Program-made: the position numbers and the translations under genes | Part shown: in pieces, positions 50,020 to 52,756 of the stretch | Position numbering within the stretch: the first letter of the stretch is position 1 | How the letters are laid out: each line of letters starts with the position of its first letter | The notes under the pieces: generated by a model | Database searches by the model: none | What the model saw: only the letters and a program-made list of their open reading frames with translations | Told to the model about the DNA's origin: nothing | Origin: Actinacidiphila glaucinigra | GTDB taxonomy: Bacteria > Actinomycetota > Actinomycetes > Streptomycetales > Streptomycetaceae | Direction: 5' to 3' | Assembly: GCF_900188405.1 (NCBI RefSeq) | Contig: NZ_FZOF01000042.1 | Coordinates: forward strand, 1-52,756 | DNA: 52,756 nt

Positions 50020-50116
50020 TGGTTCCCCTCGTGTCGCTGACGCTCCGACGTCGATGGTATTGCCCGGTTGCGGGGACCCGACACCGGCTGTCGGCGCCAC
50101 CCCGTAGGGTCCTGCC

Positions 50117-50968
50117 ATGGGCACCAGCACCGAAGCCGTTCCTCCGAGGCCGCCGTCCTCCCTGTCGCCGTCGCGCGCGGCCGACTTCATGCGCTGCCCG
50201 CTGCTGTACCGGCTGCGGGTGATCGACAAGCTGCCGGAGAAGCCGAGCCAGGCCGCGACGCGGGGCACGGTGGTGCACGCGGTGCTGGAGCGCCTCTTCG
50301 ACGTGCCGGCGGTGGAGCGGACGGCGGACCGGGCGCGGGCGATGGTGCCGGGGCAGTGGCAGCGGCTGCTGGAGGAGCGCCCGGAGCTGTCGGAGCTGTT
50401 CGCCGCGGAGGACGGTCAGGGCCTGGCGCAGTGGCTGGAGGAGGCGGCCCGGCTGGTCGAGCGGTGGTTCTCGCTGGAGGATCCGACGCGGCTGGAGCCG
50501 GCCGAGCGTGAGCTGTACGTGGAGACGGAGCTGGAGTCGGGGCTGACGCTGCGCGGTTACATCGACCGTCTGGACGTCGCGGCGGCCTCGGGTGACCTGC
50601 GGGTGGTGGACTACAAGACCGGCAAGGCGCCGCGACCGGAGTACGCGGACGAGGCGCTGTTCCAGATGAAGTTCTACGCGTTGGTGCTGTGGCGGCTGCG
50701 GGGGGTGGTGCCGCGCCGGCTGCAGTTGGTCTACCTGGGCAGCGGCGAGGTGCTGACGTACGACCCGTCGGAGGCCGAGCTGCGGGCGGTGGGCCGGAAG
50801 CTGGAGGCACTGTGGGAGGCGATCAGGCGGGCCACGGAGTCGGGTGACTGGCGGCCGCGGCCGAGCCGGCTGTGCGACTGGTGCGACCACCAGGCGGTGT
50901 GCCCCTCGTTCGGGGGGACTCCCCCACCGTATCCGCTGCCCGTCGTGGGGAAGAATGGGGAGTCCTGA
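50117..50968 (+). CDS. RecB-family PD-(D/E)XK nuclease with probable Fe-S cluster
   Basis: The protein has 283 residues. SPSRAADFMRCPLLYRLR starts the fold, GTVVHAVLERLF holds the conserved His, and GYIDRLDV with VVDYKTGKAPRPEY gives the D...DYK catalytic core, with QMKFYALVL as the motif after it. Cys27, and three cysteines in RLCDWCDHQAVCPSF, match the four-cysteine iron-sulfur cluster of Cas4/AddB-type nucleases. No CRISPR genes are near. ATG 50117. The response regulator gene starts 17 bp later and is probably co-transcribed. Confidence 0.92.
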   Translation: MGTSTEAVPPRPPSSLSPSRAADFMRCPLLYRLRVIDKLPEKPSQAATRGTVVHAVLERLFDVPAVERTADRARAMVPGQWQRLLEERPELSELFAAEDGQGLAQWLEEAARLVERWFSLEDPTRLEPAERELYVETELESGLTLRGYIDRLDVAAASGDLRVVDYKTGKAPRPEYADEALFQMKFYALVLWRLRGVVPRRLQLVYLGSGEVLTYDPSEAELRAVGRKLEALWEAIRRATESGDWRPRPSRLCDWCDHQAVCPSFGGTPPPYPLPVVGKNGES

Positions 50969-50984
50969 GGGCGAAGGAGATCTT

Positions 50985-51656
50985 GTGGCTATTCGCGTCC
51001 TGTTGGTGGACGACCAGCCGCTGCTGCGCACGGGCTTCCGGATGATCCTGGAGGCCGAGGGCGACCTGGCGGTGGTCGGCGAGGCGGGGGACGGCCAGCA
51101 GGCCCTGGAGCAGGTGCGGGCGCTGCAGCCCGATGTGGTGCTGATGGACATCCGCATGCCGCGGATGGACGGGGTGGAGGCGACCCGGCAGATCACCGGG
51201 CCGGGCCGGGACGGTCCGGCGAAGGTGCTGGTGCTGACCACGTTCGATCTCGACGAGTACGTGGTGGAGGCGCTGCGCGCGGGCGCGAGCGGCTTCCTGC
51301 TGAAGGACGCCCCGGCGCACGAGCTGGTGCAGGCGATCCGGGTGGTCGCGGCGGGTGAGGCGATGCTCGCGCCGAGCATCACGCGGCGGCTGCTGGACAA
51401 GTACGCGGGGCGGCTGCCGTCGGGCGAGGAGCCGGTGCCGCAGGCGCTGCACACCCTCACCGACCGGGAGGTCGAGGTGCTGAAGCTGGTGGCGCGGGGC
51501 ATGTCGAACGCGGAGATCGCCGCCGAGCTGTTCGTGAGCGAGACGACGGTGAAGACCCATGTGGGTCATGTGCTGACGAAGCTGGCGCTGCGCGACCGGG
51601 TGCAGGCGGCGGTGTACGCGTACGAGAGCGGACTGGTGCGCCCCGGGGCGCAGTAG
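50985..51656 (+). CDS. NarL/LuxR-type response regulator, orphan
   Basis: This protein of 223 residues has an N-terminal receiver with VLLVDDQPLL (acidic pocket Asp9 and Asp10), phospho-acceptor Asp55 in VVLMDIRMPRMDG, and Lys in GFLLKDAPAHEL. The C-terminal LuxR helix-turn-helix reads LTDREVEVLKLVARGMSNAEIAAELFVSETTVKTHV in part (about 155-200). GTG 50985 has GGAGA four bases upstream; an in-frame ATG at 50955 is less well placed. No histidine kinase gene is adjacent. Confidence 0.93.
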   Translation: MAIRVLLVDDQPLLRTGFRMILEAEGDLAVVGEAGDGQQALEQVRALQPDVVLMDIRMPRMDGVEATRQITGPGRDGPAKVLVLTTFDLDEYVVEALRAGASGFLLKDAPAHELVQAIRVVAAGEAMLAPSITRRLLDKYAGRLPSGEEPVPQALHTLTDREVEVLKLVARGMSNAEIAAELFVSETTVKTHVGHVLTKLALRDRVQAAVYAYESGLVRPGAQ

Positions 51657-51708
51657 CGTCCCCGGGGCGTGTGTCGCGTCGTCGCGGGGCCGGCCGGCCC
51701 CGGGAGTC

Positions 51709-52756
51709 CTAGGAGGTCGGGACGCCCTTCTGGATCTCCCAGAAGCGGAAGACGGTGGAGGGGTCGAGGGTCCACTCCAGGCCGTTGATGTTGTCCCTGG
51801 ACACGACGTACTGCTTGCCCTGCCACAGCGGGATGATCGGCACGTCGTCGGCGACCGCGTTCTGCAGGTCCTCGAAGTCGGTGGAGGTGGCGGCGCGGCC
51901 GGCCTCGGCGGCGGTGCGCGGGAGGAGTTCGTCGGTGATCTTCTTGTTGACGTAGTTGTTGCCCAGGACGTTGCCGTCGCCGAAGAACGGGGCGGTGAAG
52001 TTGTCCGGGTCCGGGTAGTCCGGGACCCAGCCGCGTACGTAGACCGCATACTTGCCGGCCTCGATGTCCTTGGCGTACTGGTCGGCGTCGGTGGTCTTGA
52101 CGTCCACGTCGAACAGGCCGCTGTCGTTGAGCTGCTTGGCGATCGCCTTCAGCTCGGCCACCGTGCCCGGGCCGAAACGCACCGGCGTCGCCCACAGCGT
52201 GAAGGAGACCTTGTCGGTGATCCCGGCCTGCGACAGCGCGGCCTGCGCCCCGGCCTTGTCCCCGCCCTCGCCGTAGCGGTCGAAGAACGCGGTGTTGTGA
52301 CCGGTGATGCCCGCCGGCACGATCGAGTACAGCGGGCTCGCGGTGCGCTGGTAGACGTCGCGGATGAACGCCTTGCGGTCGATCAGATAGGCCACCGCGC
52401 GACGCACGGCCTTGTTGCCCACCACCGGATCCTCGACGTTGAACACCAGGTGCTGGACCTCGGCGCCGGTGCCCTCCACGACCTGGATCCCGGTGTCGCC
52501 GGCTATCGAACTGCTCTGCAGCGAGGCGATGTCGGCCGAGTCAAGACCACGGTAGGCCAGGTCCACCGACCCGTCCTCGACCGCCTTCTTCAGCGTCGGC
52601 TCGTCACCGAAGAACTTCATCGTCATACCGGAATTGAGGATCTCCGCCGACCCCTGGTAGTCCCCGTTGACCGAGAACACCGCTTCCTTGCCGGCCTCGT
52701 AGGAGTCCAGCTTGTACGGGCCGGAACCCGTCGCCTTGCTGTCGTCGCGCAGCTTG
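51709..52756 (-). CDS. ABC transporter substrate-binding protein, peptide family 5 (5' end cut)
   Basis: The visible part has 348 residues and is the C-terminal two thirds of a solute-binding family 5 protein. It is open to the window edge, starting in KLRDDSKATGSGPYKLDSYE, the conserved GxGPYxL motif. RRAVAYLIDRKAFIRDVY and YAVYVRGWVPDYPDPDNF are typical of oligopeptide binders. The signal peptide and start lie beyond base 52756, as would the permease genes. It probably binds oligopeptides or nickel-like ligands; the ligand cannot be told. Confidence 0.9.
   Translation of the reverse strand, partial: KLRDDSKATGSGPYKLDSYEAGKEAVFSVNGDYQGSAEILNSGMTMKFFGDEPTLKKAVEDGSVDLAYRGLDSADIASLQSSSIAGDTGIQVVEGTGAEVQHLVFNVEDPVVGNKAVRRAVAYLIDRKAFIRDVYQRTASPLYSIVPAGITGHNTAFFDRYGEGGDKAGAQAALSQAGITDKVSFTLWATPVRFGPGTVAELKAIAKQLNDSGLFDVDVKTTDADQYAKDIEAGKYAVYVRGWVPDYPDPDNFTAPFFGDGNVLGNNYVNKKITDELLPRTAAEAGRAATSTDFEDLQNAVADDVPIIPLWQGKQYVVSRDNINGLEWTLDPSTVFRFWEIQKGVPTS

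Noticed and set aside
48422..51502. Minus-strand open frame of 1026 codons
   Set aside because: It crosses the inverted repeats and the RecB and response regulator genes out of frame, and its product is low-complexity.

Overview
The window is high-GC actinobacterial DNA, almost certainly from a Streptomyces chromosome. Codons end overwhelmingly in G or C, GTG and TTG starts preceded by GGAGG-type sites are common, and the second half carries the Pup-proteasome gene cluster, an ARC ATPase gene, twin PafA/Dop genes and a tandem FKBP pair in the order I remember from the S. coelicolor core (about SCO1607 to SCO1655). Comparisons with S. coelicolor are from memory, not from an alignment.

Left part (1-19119): a PLP-dependent alanine-racemase-fold gene behind an 18-bp tandem repeat and a strong palindrome; a DUF2510 membrane protein; a gamma-glutamylation catabolic cluster (glutamine synthetase-like glnA4, aldehyde dehydrogenase, short-chain dehydrogenase, and a divergent class I glutamyl hydrolase); an acetyltransferase and kinase pair; a 1.4-kb gene-free stretch with a large perfect inverted repeat; a secreted GH78 alpha-L-rhamnosidase behind two LacI-type operators; a BtuF-like protein; a two-gene glycine betaine ABC importer whose permease and binding protein are fused; a 5'-3' exonuclease-like protein; and a cytochrome P450.

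Middle part (19285-32561): an iron-box-controlled siderophore-interacting protein, a DUF6011 zinc protein, an ADP-ribosylglycohydrolase, a TetR regulator, the Ski2-like helicase helY, an orphan amino-acid-type binding lipoprotein facing two translationally coupled PucR-type regulators, a diacylglycerol kinase-like protein, tatC and tatA, and two small conserved proteins. As I recall, S. coelicolor has the conservon cvn9 beside the P450 and has helY next to tatC, so this looks like the variable part of the window.

Right part (32575-46167): pafC and pafB (WYL regulators of the DNA-damage response), FKBP-12 and a double-FKBP lipoprotein, pafA with an MFS exporter and a divergent LacI regulator, then dop, pup, an endonuclease VII-domain gene, prcB and prcA, preceded by arc. 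These genes make a complete pupylation and proteasome system: Pup here already ends in Gly-Gly-Glu, PafA ligates it, Dop removes it, ARC unfolds the substrate and PrcBA degrades it. Most units end in strong GC-rich hairpins.

Right end (46408-52756): a ferredoxin, a secreted hypothetical protein, the tRNA m1A58 methyltransferase gene, a 430-bp stretch of nested inverted repeats, an M50/CBS membrane protease, a RecB-like nuclease, an orphan NarL-type response regulator and a peptide-type binding protein cut off by the window edge. I saw no tRNA or rRNA gene, CRISPR array or intact insertion sequence.
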